From Candidatus Poribacteria bacterium (GTDB lineage Bacteria; Poribacteria; WGA-4E; WGA-3G), in the NCBI GenBank assembly GCA_026702755.1, contig JAPPBX010000095.1, positions 30,157 to 94,156 of the forward strand: DNA of 64,000 nt, read 5' to 3'. Of the stretch, positions 26,823 through 36,108 are shown piece after piece. Position 1 is the stretch's first letter. The number at the start of each line of letters is the position of its first letter. The notes below the pieces were generated by a model that was given only the letters and a program-made list of their open reading frames with translations, was not told the origin of the DNA and made no database searches. Both the position numbers and the translations under genes were made by a program.

Positions 26823-27839
26823 ATGCAAACTCATGTCTATCTCTCCATAGCAGGAGAAAACAGAATCGCCATTTACACGTTTGATGCTTCTGATGGTAGC
26901 ATCGAATTTCAGGAAAATATTGATGTTACCGGTTCTCCGGGTCCGTTAGCACTTTCAACTTGTGGCAACTACCTATATGCTGGTCTACGCTCCAGTCGCG
27001 AAATCGCAAGTTTCCGCATTGACGAGGAGACAAAACGCCTCTCACACTTGCGGACAGTCCAGTTAGACGCGGATACGTGTTATATTGCGCCAGACAAAAC
27101 AGGGCGTTTCCTGTTTTCCGCCTATTACGGTGCTGGCAAAGTTACTGTACATACAATCGGCGACGATAAAACTGTCCAAGGCGAAACGCTTCAGACCGTC
27201 GAAACCGATATACACGCTCACTTTATTGAGACGGATGCCTCAAATCGGTTTGCCTTTGTGCCGCACACAGTCCCCCGGAACGCTATCTACCAGTTCCATT
27301 TTAACGAGGATACAGGCACACTTACGCAAAATCCTATAGGAAATCTCAATCCGGGTGCCCCAATTGGACCCCGGCATCTCTGTTTTCATCCAAGCAAACC
27401 GATTCTCTATTCTTCAAATGAGCAAGGATCGAGTGTCTCCGCATACACTCTTCGGGAAGGAGGAGACCACCCCGGAATCTTAGTAGATCTACAGGAAGAC
27501 CTCTCTACGCTCCCCGTAGATTTTGATGCGGATAATACTTGCGCGCAGATTCACATCGATCCACAAGGAGCGTTTCTTTACGTCTCCAATCGCGGGCACG
27601 ACAGCATTGCTGGATTCGCAATTGATGAAGAGAGTGGCGAATTGACTGCCATCGGGCATCAGTTAACGGAACCCACCCCACGCGTTTTCAACATCGACGG
27701 AACTGGCAATTATCTCTTTGTCGGTGGTCAGGGTTCGGGTAGACTCGCTACCTACCGCATCAATCGGGAAAGTGGAGCGTTGGCACCGATTGCCAACTAT
27801 ACGGTTGGCGAAAACCCGATGTGGGTACTTTTTGTATAG
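26823..27839 (+). CDS. lactonase-family seven-bladed propeller (6-phosphogluconolactonase-like)
   Basis: A 338-residue beta-propeller of the YbhE/Pgl lactonase family. Repeats such as N-Y-L-Y-A-G-L-R-S-S-R-E-I-A-S-F, F-L-Y-V-S-N-R-G-H-D-S-I-A-G-F and N-Y-L-F-V-G-G-Q-G-S-G-R-L-A are typical blades. Members hydrolyse 6-phosphogluconolactone or related lactones in the cytoplasm; many are uncharacterised. The frame is open from 26748, but the ATG at 26823 fits the family start and follows the AAGGAAAA of repeat copy C. tmk begins 10 bases after its stop, so the two probably form one unit. Confidence 0.88.
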   Translation: MQTHVYLSIAGENRIAIYTFDASDGSIEFQENIDVTGSPGPLALSTCGNYLYAGLRSSREIASFRIDEETKRLSHLRTVQLDADTCYIAPDKTGRFLFSAYYGAGKVTVHTIGDDKTVQGETLQTVETDIHAHFIETDASNRFAFVPHTVPRNAIYQFHFNEDTGTLTQNPIGNLNPGAPIGPRHLCFHPSKPILYSSNEQGSSVSAYTLREGGDHPGILVDLQEDLSTLPVDFDADNTCAQIHIDPQGAFLYVSNRGHDSIAGFAIDEESGELTAIGHQLTEPTPRVFNIDGTGNYLFVGGQGSGRLATYRINRESGALAPIANYTVGENPMWVLFV

Positions 27840-27849
27840 AAAGAGGAAA

Positions 27850-28464
27850 ATGGCACGACGCGGAATTTTTATTACATTTGAAGGCATAGAAGGCGCAGGG
27901 AAGACGACGCAATCAGAACGTTTAGCAACCGCATTGGGACCGGACATTGTACTCACCCGTGAACCTGGCGGCACACACATTTCTGAACGGATTCGCGACC
28001 TCTTTCTGACATCGGACGGCATAACGCCGATGACAGAGTTGTTGCTGATAGCTGCCGCGCGCACACAACACGTCAACGAACTTATACGTCCCGCATTAGA
28101 CGCGAAGCGAACCGTCATCTGTGATAGGTTTATCGATGCTACTGTCGCTTATCAAGGCTATCGCGGGGGCATCGACCTTGCGTTTATTCACCAATTAAAT
28201 CACACTGCTACTGACGGTTTGATCCCTGACATCACCTTTATCCTCGATCTGTCCCCAGAGATAGGACTATCACGCCAACAGCAAGGAGGTGTGCACCGGG
28301 ACCGGCTGGACAGAGAGTCGTTGGAATCTCATCGGAAGGTTCGCGAGGGATACCTATCCGTCGCGAAAGCGAACCCACATCGTATCAAACTGATAGACGC
28401 TACACAGTCTCCAGACACTGTCCATGCTGCGATCTTAGCTGAATATCAAGATTATGTATGGTAA
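27850..28464 (+). CDS. tmk: thymidylate kinase
   Basis: A 204-residue cytoplasmic kinase that makes dTDP from dTMP. The P-loop F-E-G-I-E-G-A-G-K-T-T is at residues ~9-19, the T-R-E-P-G-G-T dTMP-binding block near 37, and D-R-F-I-D-A-T-V-A-Y-Q-G near 95. The frame is open from 27718 inside the lactonase gene; the ATG at 27850 is chosen from the P-loop distance and the AAGAGGAAA directly before it. It lies between the lactonase and holB, the tmk-holB pairing being common in bacteria. Confidence 0.95.
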   Translation: MARRGIFITFEGIEGAGKTTQSERLATALGPDIVLTREPGGTHISERIRDLFLTSDGITPMTELLLIAAARTQHVNELIRPALDAKRTVICDRFIDATVAYQGYRGGIDLAFIHQLNHTATDGLIPDITFILDLSPEIGLSRQQQGGVHRDRLDRESLESHRKVREGYLSVAKANPHRIKLIDATQSPDTVHAAILAEYQDYVW

Positions 28465-28596
28465 GCGATGAAAGTCTTGTAAAGTGTGCGAAAGTTATGA
28501 ATGCCTCGCAGTGAGAGTAAAGTTGAAAGAGGCTTCTGGTGCAATAACAACTTTAGATCACTTGGCAACTTTCTTACTTCCCTCTTGGAAGAAAAA

Positions 28597-29553
28597 ATGC
28601 AAAATCCAATCATTGGACACCAACAAATTGTCGAACAACTCCAACGAACTGTCGCATCGGATCGTATTGCTGGTGCTTACCTCTTCTATGGCCCGGAAGG
28701 CGTTGGAAAGGAAACGGTCGCTTGCTATTTTGCGCAACTCATCTTCTGTCAGCAAGACGCGCAGCCTCCCACGGTATGCGGCGCATGTCTCGCCTGTCGG
28801 AAGGTGAACTCTCGAAACCATCCCGATCTACAGCTCATCCGACCTGAGGGGAGTGAACTCAAAATCGGGCAGATCCGAGAGTTACAAAAACAAATTATCT
28901 ACGAACCCCTTGAAGCAAATCGGAAGGTCTATATATTAACAGACGTAGACCGGATGAATGATTATGCCGAAAACGCACTCCTCAAGACCCTTGAGGAACC
29001 ACCCGCTTCCTCTGTTTTGATCTTACTCACATCGAACATCCGAGTGTTGCTGCCAACCACCCGTTCCCGATGCCAAATTCTACAATTCCACCCGATGCCG
29101 ACACAGGAATTAGCCGAAATCTTGGTGAAAAGATTTTCTGTGGGACCAGAGCAAGCAACGACACTTGCCATTGCGGCAGATGGCGCGATCGGAAAAGCAC
29201 TCACGCAACTTGAAAAAGGCGACGTACACACTGAAAGCGTTCCAGAAGTCCTCAAGGAGACAGATTTATTAGCCGCTTTCAGACTTGCTGAAAACTTCAA
29301 AGATAATCCAGAGACTTTAAGTGAGCTGGTGACTTGGTATCGCGATCTTCTCTTTTTACAACAGGGCGCGCCCAGCGAACTCATAACACATATCCATTTC
29401 CTTGACGAACTCCGATCAATTGTTCCGCGCTACTCTCGACTGCGCATACAGCAAGCCATCCAGACTATCTTTGACACCAAATCCCTCATCGAAAACACAA
29501 ACACAAACGCTACCTTGGCTTTAGAGGTAATGTGTTTGAAGTTACTGAAATAA
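28597..29553 (+). CDS. holB: DNA polymerase III delta' subunit
   Basis: A 318-residue AAA+ clamp-loader subunit. The nucleotide-binding loop is G-P-E-G-V-G-K-E-T; the zinc module is C-G-A-C-L-A-C-R with an earlier cysteine; A-L-L-K-T-L-E-E-P-P and S-R-C-Q are the classic box VII and arginine-finger regions. It works with tau/gamma and delta to load the sliding clamp. The frame is open from 28501, but the ATG at 28597 gives the normal I-I-G-H-Q-Q N-terminus and follows GGAAGA. It follows tmk after 132 bases that hold no other feature. Confidence 0.93.
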   Translation: MQNPIIGHQQIVEQLQRTVASDRIAGAYLFYGPEGVGKETVACYFAQLIFCQQDAQPPTVCGACLACRKVNSRNHPDLQLIRPEGSELKIGQIRELQKQIIYEPLEANRKVYILTDVDRMNDYAENALLKTLEEPPASSVLILLTSNIRVLLPTTRSRCQILQFHPMPTQELAEILVKRFSVGPEQATTLAIAADGAIGKALTQLEKGDVHTESVPEVLKETDLLAAFRLAENFKDNPETLSELVTWYRDLLFLQQGAPSELITHIHFLDELRSIVPRYSRLRIQQAIQTIFDTKSLIENTNTNATLALEVMCLKLLK

Positions 29554-29616
29554 GTGTTACCCTTCCTCTGATGACGAGCTACCGACTGCTGATGGCTGAT
29601 AGTCAAGAAACAGAGA

Positions 29617-29645
29617 TTGACAAACGTGTTTCCTGATGGTATAAT
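29617..29645 (+). promoter_or_regulatory. consensus promoter for metG
   Basis: TTGACA (29617-29622), 17 bases, TATAAT (29640-29645): both hexamers match the sigma-70 consensus, 60 bases before the metG ATG. Confidence 0.8.
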
Positions 29646-29705
29646 TTCTTAACAAATGAGTCAATGCTGACTGAACGGGAACCCCAAAAAACAGAAGGAA
29701 ATACC

Positions 29706-31601
29706 ATGAGCGCATTTTACATCACCACACCCATCTATTACGTCAACGATGAACCGCATGCGGGACACGGTTATAGTACCATTGTCGCAGATACTTTGGC
29801 GCGCTATCACCGCCTCAAAGGCGATGAGGTGTTCTTTTTGACCGGCGTTGATGAGCATGGCGCAAAGATACATAAAGCCGCTGAAAAGGCAGGACTTACC
29901 CCGCAAGATTATTGCAATAAAATAGCACCTACATTTATCAAATTTTGGAAACGGCTGAATATCTCACACGACATCTTCATGCGCACGACAAGCGATATGC
30001 ACAAGCGCGGCGCGGCGAAATTCCTCACTGCCCTCTACGAAAGTGGGAATGTCTATAAAGGGACTTATAAAGGATACTATTGCCTCCCCTGCGAGCGGTT
30101 CGTTCCAGAAAAAGAATTGACGGACGAAAAAATCTGCCCGATTCATAAATTGCCCTTGGAATGGCTGGAAGAGGAAAACTATTTCTTTAGACTTTCCAAG
30201 TATCAAGATCGCTTACTCGCGCATTTTCGTGAAAACCCAGACTTTGTCTACCCTGCAGCACGGCGCAATGAGCTCCTGAGCGTCCTCAACTCTGGATTGG
30301 AAGATATAAGCATCTCTCGCTCCTCAGTCTCATGGGGAATTTCCTTACCGTTTGATCCTAAACATATCGTCTACGTCTGGATTGAAGCATTGATGAATTA
30401 TATGACAGCACTCGGTTATGAAACCGATAGTGAACAGTATCACACTTTTTGGCCCGCTGATGTCCACATGATGGGGAAGGACATCACCCGCTTCCATGCG
30501 CTGATCTGGCCCGCAATGTTGATGGCTGTAGACTTACCACTTCCCAAGCAGATCGTCGCACACGGGATGATGACGAAAGATGGCGAAGCGTTGAGTAAAA
30601 CGCGAGGTATTTTCGTTGACCTGAATGCAGACATCGCGCAATACGGATTGGATGCGTTCCGTTATTACCTCCTACGCGAATTTAGTTTCGGCAATGATGG
30701 TGATTACCGTCCTGCACGTTTGCACGCCCGCTACAACGCCGATCTCGCGAACGATCTCGGCAATCTGCTCAATCGCGTCCTCGGTTTAGTCAACAAGAAC
30801 TTTGAGGGGATTCCCGCACCGACAACACCGGGGGAATTCGACGATGAAATCGAGGCGATGGCACAGACCACTATTGATCAATTAGACGAACACATAAGCG
30901 CGTTCGCGTTTGATGATGCATTGGAAACCATCTGGGAGTTTGTGCGGCGCATTAATCGCTATGTTCAACAGACACAGGTCTGGACGCTCGCGAAGCCGGA
31001 GACGAAACCGAGAATGGGAACGATCCTCTACAATAGTTTAGAGGCGTTGCGGTTCATCTCTGTGCTCATCTCGCCTTTTGTTCCGAATACTGCTGAAAAA
31101 ATTCAGAAGCAGATCGGTCTGCCGGAATTTGATACCGTCTCAGAATGGGGACATTTGCCCGCAGGACTAACGGTCAGCAGAGGCGAACCTATTTTCCCAC
31201 GTGTTGATACCAAAAAACAGAAACAGCCGCAACCGAAAACGGAAGCCGAACCGAAACAGAAGAAGGTAGAAAAAACGAGCGAGCTCGTCTCCTTTGCCGA
31301 TTTCCAAAAGTTGGATCTTCGGGTGGCATGTATCCTCGCTGCTGAATCTATTGAAGGGGCTGACCGACTTCTCAAATTGCAGGTTGACCTCGGCACGGAG
31401 AAACGGCAGTTGGTCGCTGGGATTGCTGAACATTATACGCCAGAGGCATTGATAGGAAAACAGGTAATAGTTGTCACGAACTTAGAACCCGCCACCATTC
31501 GCGGTGTTGAGTCGCAAGGTATGGTTCTCGCGGGGAGTGGTGACTCTGTGGTCTTGGCAACCCTTGAAACGGAAATGCCGCTCGGCACAGAAATAAAATA
31601 G
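29706..31601 (+). CDS. metG: methionyl-tRNA synthetase with C-terminal tRNA-binding domain
   Basis: A 631-residue class I synthetase. It has the H-A-G-H-G signature near residue 18, one zinc knuckle (C-L-P-C and C-P-I-H) and a C-terminal Trbp111-type domain from about residue 530 (F-A-D-F-Q-K-L-D-L-R-V-A) after a lysine/glutamine-rich linker. The expected K-M-S-K-S loop reads E-A-L-S-K-T near residue 300, a notable variant that keeps S-K. The ATG at 29706 follows AGAAGGAAA and is preferred over the upstream in-frame ATG. It has a consensus promoter and is followed by an AddB-like gene within 25 bases. Confidence 0.94.
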   Translation: MSAFYITTPIYYVNDEPHAGHGYSTIVADTLARYHRLKGDEVFFLTGVDEHGAKIHKAAEKAGLTPQDYCNKIAPTFIKFWKRLNISHDIFMRTTSDMHKRGAAKFLTALYESGNVYKGTYKGYYCLPCERFVPEKELTDEKICPIHKLPLEWLEEENYFFRLSKYQDRLLAHFRENPDFVYPAARRNELLSVLNSGLEDISISRSSVSWGISLPFDPKHIVYVWIEALMNYMTALGYETDSEQYHTFWPADVHMMGKDITRFHALIWPAMLMAVDLPLPKQIVAHGMMTKDGEALSKTRGIFVDLNADIAQYGLDAFRYYLLREFSFGNDGDYRPARLHARYNADLANDLGNLLNRVLGLVNKNFEGIPAPTTPGEFDDEIEAMAQTTIDQLDEHISAFAFDDALETIWEFVRRINRYVQQTQVWTLAKPETKPRMGTILYNSLEALRFISVLISPFVPNTAEKIQKQIGLPEFDTVSEWGHLPAGLTVSRGEPIFPRVDTKKQKQPQPKTEAEPKQKKVEKTSELVSFADFQKLDLRVACILAAESIEGADRLLKLQVDLGTEKRQLVAGIAEHYTPEALIGKQVIVVTNLEPATIRGVESQGMVLAGSGDSVVLATLETEMPLGTEIK

Positions 31602-31626
31602 TAGGCACTCCGTGTGCCGTGACAAA

Positions 31627-34600
31627 ATGCGAGATATAGAAAACATCCTTAAAACCCGCATTGAAAACGATGAGGCGAATACCTTTGTCGCCATTGTACC
31701 GACCGATTCTGCGCGTTTGAAACGTCAGCGCGAATTGGTCGGTTATCATCCAAACAGGGCAGTTGCCAATTTGCGTGTGCATACCAGTGTAGAATTTATT
31801 CAAAAGTTATACAGACAAGCTCAGTCGTCAAGACAATATATTTTATCAGGAATCCAACACCTTTGGCTTCACGAAATGGTAGATCCTGACACTGACGATA
31901 TTGATACCTACCGATATAACGCATTTCGCCCAATTCAAAATGCTGCCATCCCTGATAGCACACTTTCCCTCATCTTAGACACAATAAATCACCTTAAGGA
32001 TCAAGGAGAGACTGAGCCGAACTTTGTAGAAGATAATCTAACCAAAGTAGACCTCGCTCGTATTTACAGCGATTATGAAGCGAGACTTGGAAGCCGATGG
32101 ATAGATGAGAAGGGAAGACATTACTACCTGGCAAACAATTTTAAAGAAGAGTTCATCAAGAACGCATTTCCTGGCGTTGACCTTGCTGTTTTTGAGGGTT
32201 TTACTTTGCTTTCAAAAGCCGATACTAAACTCTTAAAACACATTGCTGAAATACCTGATATAGAGATGTGGTTCCGCACTGATTGTGTTGAAAGGAATGA
32301 AGACCTTTATAAAAATATTATCGACCTCGTTTCACAATTTAGAGACACAGGTGCTCACATCGATGCTGACTATGGACGGCACCCTGATCGACACAGACCT
32401 TTCGCTGAGAATCTGTTCAGAACAAATATTCCCTTAGACCATAAAACGGATCTAACAGATAAAATTAAGGTTTTAAAACCAGCTGATCGATCCGAGGAAG
32501 TAGAGCAGATCGCTCACCTAATTCAGAATCATGTCTCAAGTGCTGACTGTAAACTGAGTGAAATCTGTGTTGTATTCTACAATATAGGTAATTACCAACA
32601 GCGAATTGCAGAAATTTTTCCCACTTATGGCATCCCATATTCACTCGCTGAAAGTGTTCCGTTGATGAAATCAGAAGTTGTCAAAGAAATCTTTTCTCTT
32701 CTTTCACCGCAGCAAACTTCTATTGGTAACACCTATTTCCCTGACGTTAAATCTGAACTATGCCCAGTAGAGTTGCATCCCGACGAATTTAAGAATTACA
32801 TTGACAGCTTTCTCGAACCTGCGAAAGTTATTTCCACTATTTTAAACCCGATGCTATTGAAAAATAGAAAAATTGCTGAAGGGGAGGTAAACGCATTCCA
32901 GCAATTCCAGAAAATAGTTAAAGGGCTTTGTGACATGCTAAAATCTGAAGAAGATAGGTTATATAAATCTGAAGATTATATTAATAAACTCAGATACATT
33001 GCAAAACATACTCACTATCAAAATAGAGCACCGGTAAATGAGGAAACCGTTAAGATTTTCTCACTTAGTGACCTCACAAGTTTAGCATATAATAATGGCC
33101 TCAGAAGTTTAGAGTTTGATACCGTCTTTTTGGGCGATTTTGTAGAGGGTAGGTTTCCAGAAAATTATCGTCCAGATCCGTTATTACCAGAAAACCCTTA
33201 TCGTAACGAAGAAGAACAACTACTTGATAACCGATTCGTATTTTATCGAGTTCTCAAGTCTTTTCGTAAGCGACTCTACCTGCTTGTACCACAACGTGAA
33301 CGCGAATCGGAGCTAATCCCTTCTCCGTTCCTTGGACAATTAAAAGCAATCGCCGACGTTGAGACGATTGAAGTCGCGAATCCTGAACAAGGCAGCGTTC
33401 CCGGTTTTCTCAGTATATACGGCAACCACGTATGGACTACACCTACACCGTCCAACCAAGAATTCCCAGATAACTTAGCAGACATGCGTTCTCTGATAGA
33501 CCATGTAATTGCGGTTGAAAAGAGTCGCGAGGAAACACACGAGCATTTGGATTATGAAGGCGTGTTAACGGCTGAAATTCTTTCTGCCCAAAGTCAAACG
33601 CAGTTAGAAAATCGGAGGCAGAAAATTTATTCCGTCACAGAATTGGAAACTTACGCAAAGTGCCCTTTTCAATACTTTGTTGATGGTGTTTTGAGGTTCC
33701 GTCCTGAAGAAGAGGAAACAGAAGATGAGTTATCCAGCCTTGAAAGAGGGTCATTGCTTCATGATGTTCTCCGCGCATTCTACAACAGTCGACGCGAGCA
33801 AGGATATCCAAGTATCGGACAATGTAGCGAGGAAGTTTTTGAAGACGCGAAAAAGCAATTAGATGAAATATTAAATACCAAATCTGAGGAACACCGCAGC
33901 CAGCGCACCGAGATACCTATCGGCGAAGGTAATCTTTTTTGGGAAATGGACATAAAGAAACTTCGCGTTGCTCTCCATAAGTGGCTTAAAGCGGAACGTA
34001 CTTATGGTTTACCCGTTGTTCCGCGCTACTTTGAAGTTAACTTCGGTCAATCGGATGAACTGGCAGATTTGGAACTTGATTGTACGAAACCAATCCGCAT
34101 CGGTGACGTACGGATGAAGGGCAGAATTGACCGCATTGATATTGGCAACGGTGCCTTTAATATTATTGACTATAAAACTGGCAGCTCCACAATTAGAATG
34201 CCGGAGATTCTTAATGGACGGAGCCTCCAACTCCCCATCTACCTTCAAATTACAGAGAAATTGCTGGAGGAGAATGGACTAACAGGGTTAGACTCGGCGG
34301 CGGGGCTTTATCATAAAATAAGGCTGGACCAATGTACAGTTGAACTCGGTATTGGCAAGGAGTCTTTAAACGAGGTTGCCTACAATGCTTACAACGGCAC
34401 AGACTGGAGATCGGTGGGTTCCACAAGTGGTCAATTGCTGGATGATGACCTGTTCGACGAACGGCTTGCCCGGACCTGTGGTTATGTTCAACAGTACGTT
34501 GACAGTATTTCTAAGGGTAAATTTCCTCTCATCACGCGCGTCAAAACTTTTTCAGTGTCTGAAGATGAATCCGAAGAAGATGGTTTTATAGAGACCGATG

Positions 34601-34740
34601 AATATGGCTTTGTAGATTCTGAAGAACATGGTGACAAGCCTCTTACTCCCCGGAACAAAACGGAACCTTGTAGTTATTGTGCCTATAAGCGCGTATGCCG
34701 TGTTGGTGTAATTTCCGAAGTAAGCCAATTAGAGGACTAA
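31627..34740 (+). CDS. AddB/RecB-like PD-(D/E)XK exonuclease
   Basis: A 1037-residue protein. The C-terminal nuclease has G-S-L-L-H-D-V-L, then R-I-D-R-I-D-I-G-N and I-I-D-Y-K-T-G (catalytic D and D-x-K). Cysteines at Y-A-K-C-P-F-Q-Y-F and C-S-Y-C-A-Y-K-R-V-C frame the nuclease as in the Fe-S cluster of AddB. The N-terminal two-thirds is helicase-like, but the first strand is followed by V-P-T-D-S-A-R-L-K-R in place of a Walker A loop, so ATP hydrolysis is doubtful, and this differs from typical AddB. No addA gene is adjacent. It probably acts in DNA end processing and repair. The start is the ATG at 31627; an upstream GTG is open but lacks support. Confidence 0.82.
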   Translation: MRDIENILKTRIENDEANTFVAIVPTDSARLKRQRELVGYHPNRAVANLRVHTSVEFIQKLYRQAQSSRQYILSGIQHLWLHEMVDPDTDDIDTYRYNAFRPIQNAAIPDSTLSLILDTINHLKDQGETEPNFVEDNLTKVDLARIYSDYEARLGSRWIDEKGRHYYLANNFKEEFIKNAFPGVDLAVFEGFTLLSKADTKLLKHIAEIPDIEMWFRTDCVERNEDLYKNIIDLVSQFRDTGAHIDADYGRHPDRHRPFAENLFRTNIPLDHKTDLTDKIKVLKPADRSEEVEQIAHLIQNHVSSADCKLSEICVVFYNIGNYQQRIAEIFPTYGIPYSLAESVPLMKSEVVKEIFSLLSPQQTSIGNTYFPDVKSELCPVELHPDEFKNYIDSFLEPAKVISTILNPMLLKNRKIAEGEVNAFQQFQKIVKGLCDMLKSEEDRLYKSEDYINKLRYIAKHTHYQNRAPVNEETVKIFSLSDLTSLAYNNGLRSLEFDTVFLGDFVEGRFPENYRPDPLLPENPYRNEEEQLLDNRFVFYRVLKSFRKRLYLLVPQRERESELIPSPFLGQLKAIADVETIEVANPEQGSVPGFLSIYGNHVWTTPTPSNQEFPDNLADMRSLIDHVIAVEKSREETHEHLDYEGVLTAEILSAQSQTQLENRRQKIYSVTELETYAKCPFQYFVDGVLRFRPEEEETEDELSSLERGSLLHDVLRAFYNSRREQGYPSIGQCSEEVFEDAKKQLDEILNTKSEEHRSQRTEIPIGEGNLFWEMDIKKLRVALHKWLKAERTYGLPVVPRYFEVNFGQSDELADLELDCTKPIRIGDVRMKGRIDRIDIGNGAFNIIDYKTGSSTIRMPEILNGRSLQLPIYLQITEKLLEENGLTGLDSAAGLYHKIRLDQCTVELGIGKESLNEVAYNAYNGTDWRSVGSTSGQLLDDDLFDERLARTCGYVQQYVDSISKGKFPLITRVKTFSVSEDESEEDGFIETDEYGFVDSEEHGDKPLTPRNKTEPCSYCAYKRVCRVGVISEVSQLED

Positions 34741-34797
34741 CCTTCCATCCGCTTTTTCCTGCTGACGATGTTTGAAATCTCGCCTTTCAGAAAAAAC

Positions 34798-34826
34798 TTG
34801 CATACTTCTGACAAATCTGTTATACT
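34798..34826 (+). promoter_or_regulatory. promoter for the superoxide dismutase gene
   Basis: TTGCAT (34798-34803), 17 bases, TATACT (34821-34826), about 92 bases before the ATG. Confidence 0.65.
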
Positions 34827-34918
34827 CTCTTAGATTTTTTTAACAACGTTGCTTGCACGCCCCTTAGCGCAAAATTCGCAAGCGCATGTAAAAGAACAAA
34901 ATAGGAGGCTATTTTTAA

Positions 34919-35524
34919 ATGGCACACACATTACCAGCGCTCCCTTATGCGCACGATGCTTTGGAACCTCACATTGACACACAAACAATGGAAATCCATC
35001 ACGGCAAACACCATCAAGGCTACGTCAACAACCTCAACGCTGCCTTAGAGGGACTCGGTGACCTCGCTGATATGGATATTCACGAACTGCTCAGTAACCT
35101 TGATCAGGTCCCGGAAGACAAACGTCAAGCCGTCATCAACAACGGCGGTGGACACGCGAATCATTCACTCTTCTGGTCCATCATGAGCCCGAATGGTGGT
35201 GAACCGGGTGGAGAAATCGCTGCAGCAATAAGCAGTGCTTTCGGATCACTTGAAGCGGCGAAAGAGCAATTTGTAACAGCCGCAACCACACGCTTCGGTT
35301 CTGGCTGGGCATGGCTCGTCCTCGGCGACAGTGGGTTAGAAATCTATTCCACAGCGAATCAGGACAGCCCTATCATGCAGGGACATACGCCGCTTCTCGG
35401 AATCGATGTCTGGGAACACGCATACTATCTGAAATATCAGAACCTTCGTCCTGCTTACGTTGAGGCGTGGACGAACGTCATCAACTGGACCCGAGTCAAC
35501 GAACTCTATGTGGCGAACGCCTAA
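34919..35524 (+). CDS. sodB: Fe/Mn superoxide dismutase
   Basis: A 201-residue enzyme of normal length that dismutates superoxide. The metal ligands are visible: H in M-E-I-H-H-G-K-H-H near residue 27, H in G-H-A-N-H-S-L-F-W near 80, and the D-V-W-E-H-A-Y-Y block near 160. No signal peptide, so cytoplasmic. The choice between iron and manganese (sodB or sodA) cannot be made with certainty, so the symbol is provisional. AATAGGAGG precedes the ATG. It has its own promoter and is followed by a strong hairpin (35544-35599). Confidence 0.94.
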   Translation: MAHTLPALPYAHDALEPHIDTQTMEIHHGKHHQGYVNNLNAALEGLGDLADMDIHELLSNLDQVPEDKRQAVINNGGGHANHSLFWSIMSPNGGEPGGEIAAAISSAFGSLEAAKEQFVTAATTRFGSGWAWLVLGDSGLEIYSTANQDSPIMQGHTPLLGIDVWEHAYYLKYQNLRPAYVEAWTNVINWTRVNELYVANA

Positions 35525-35543
35525 CTTGCCACAAAAGTTTAGG

Positions 35544-35599
35544 ATTTTGGGAGGGGTAGGCGCGAACAGCGTTTCAGACCTACCCTTTACTCCCAAAAT
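35544..35599 (+). terminator. long hairpin after the superoxide dismutase gene
   Basis: ATTTTGGGAG (35544-35553) pairs with CTCCCAAAAT (35590-35599), and GGGTAGG (35554-35560) pairs with CCTACCC (35579-35585). There is no immediate T-run. Confidence 0.6.
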
Positions 35600-35628
35600 A
35601 GTGGAGGTCTGCCGAATTAAGTTTTTTT

Positions 35629-35657
35629 TTGACATCGCTCTTTAAATGTGTTATACT
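35629..35657 (+). promoter_or_regulatory. strong promoter for the T-box/ilvBNC transcript
   Basis: TTGACA (35629-35634), exactly 17 bases, TATACT (35652-35657). It is about 100 bases before the T-box stem I AGTA motif. Confidence 0.85.
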
Positions 35658-35734
35658 TAAAAGGTAAATATAATCCTTTCAGCATGACCGTGAAACTTCA
35701 GTACAACGGTGTGCGTAATTTAACATCTAAATAG

Positions 35735-36055
35735 ATTACCCAAAAAGGCGTTGAAGGGGAGGAGTAAGTCGTCTGGGCTTGCGAGAGATGGAGACTCATC
35801 GGCTGAAAGGTCTCCTCAAGTTTCCACGACTGAAGGTCGCCCCGGAGCTGCTCATCTGAACAACTATAGCGATAAGTAGGATGAGTCGGTGTGATGCCCG
35901 TTATCGCATCCCAAAGAGTGCTCTTTCTCGTGTTAGGTGAGATCCTGTAAATTCGATACCTTGCGTGAAAATGAGAAAGGGAATTGGAGTGGTACCACGG
36001 TAAGGTCAGTGTAAATGTCCTTCTCGTCTCCATGTTTGGAACGAGAAGGTTTTTT
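35735..36055 (+). promoter_or_regulatory. T-box leader, valine (GUC) specifier, before ilvB
   Basis: Stem I has AGTA at 35763-35766 and the distal-loop motif GGCTGAAAG at 35801-35809. On its 3' side, after the upper helix (AGTCGT with ACGACT), comes GAA-G-GTC-G: the loop-E GAA, one base, the specifier GTC at 35836-35838 and a purine. This is the order found in known T-boxes, so tRNA-Val (GAC) is predicted. The T-box sequence GAGTGGTACCACGG at 35987-36000 contains TGGT for pairing with a tRNA ending in ACCA. A terminator follows (36019-36055). Uncharged tRNA-Val should favour the antiterminator and switch on ilvBNC. Confidence 0.9.
36019..36055 (+). terminator. T-box regulatory terminator
   Basis: CCTTCTCGT (36019-36027) pairs with ACGAGAAGG (36041-36049), followed by six T. 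Its left arm can alternatively pair within the T-box antiterminator region. Confidence 0.9.
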
Positions 36056-36071
36056 AATTTTAACGACTCCC

Positions 36072-36088
36072 GTAGGGACGATCCCTAC
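36072..36088. repeat. GTAGGGA palindrome before ilvB
   Basis: GTAGGGA-CGA-TCCCTAC, a perfect 7-bp stem. Related CCCGTAGGG units occur at 40271-40286 and 40319-40335. Confidence 0.5.
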
Positions 36089-36108
36089 AATTTATAAGGA
36101 AAATTGGC

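Noticed and set aside
35698..36033. A 111-codon minus-strand frame between the superoxide dismutase gene and ilvB
   Set aside because: It overlies the T-box leader, whose motifs fully explain the sequence.
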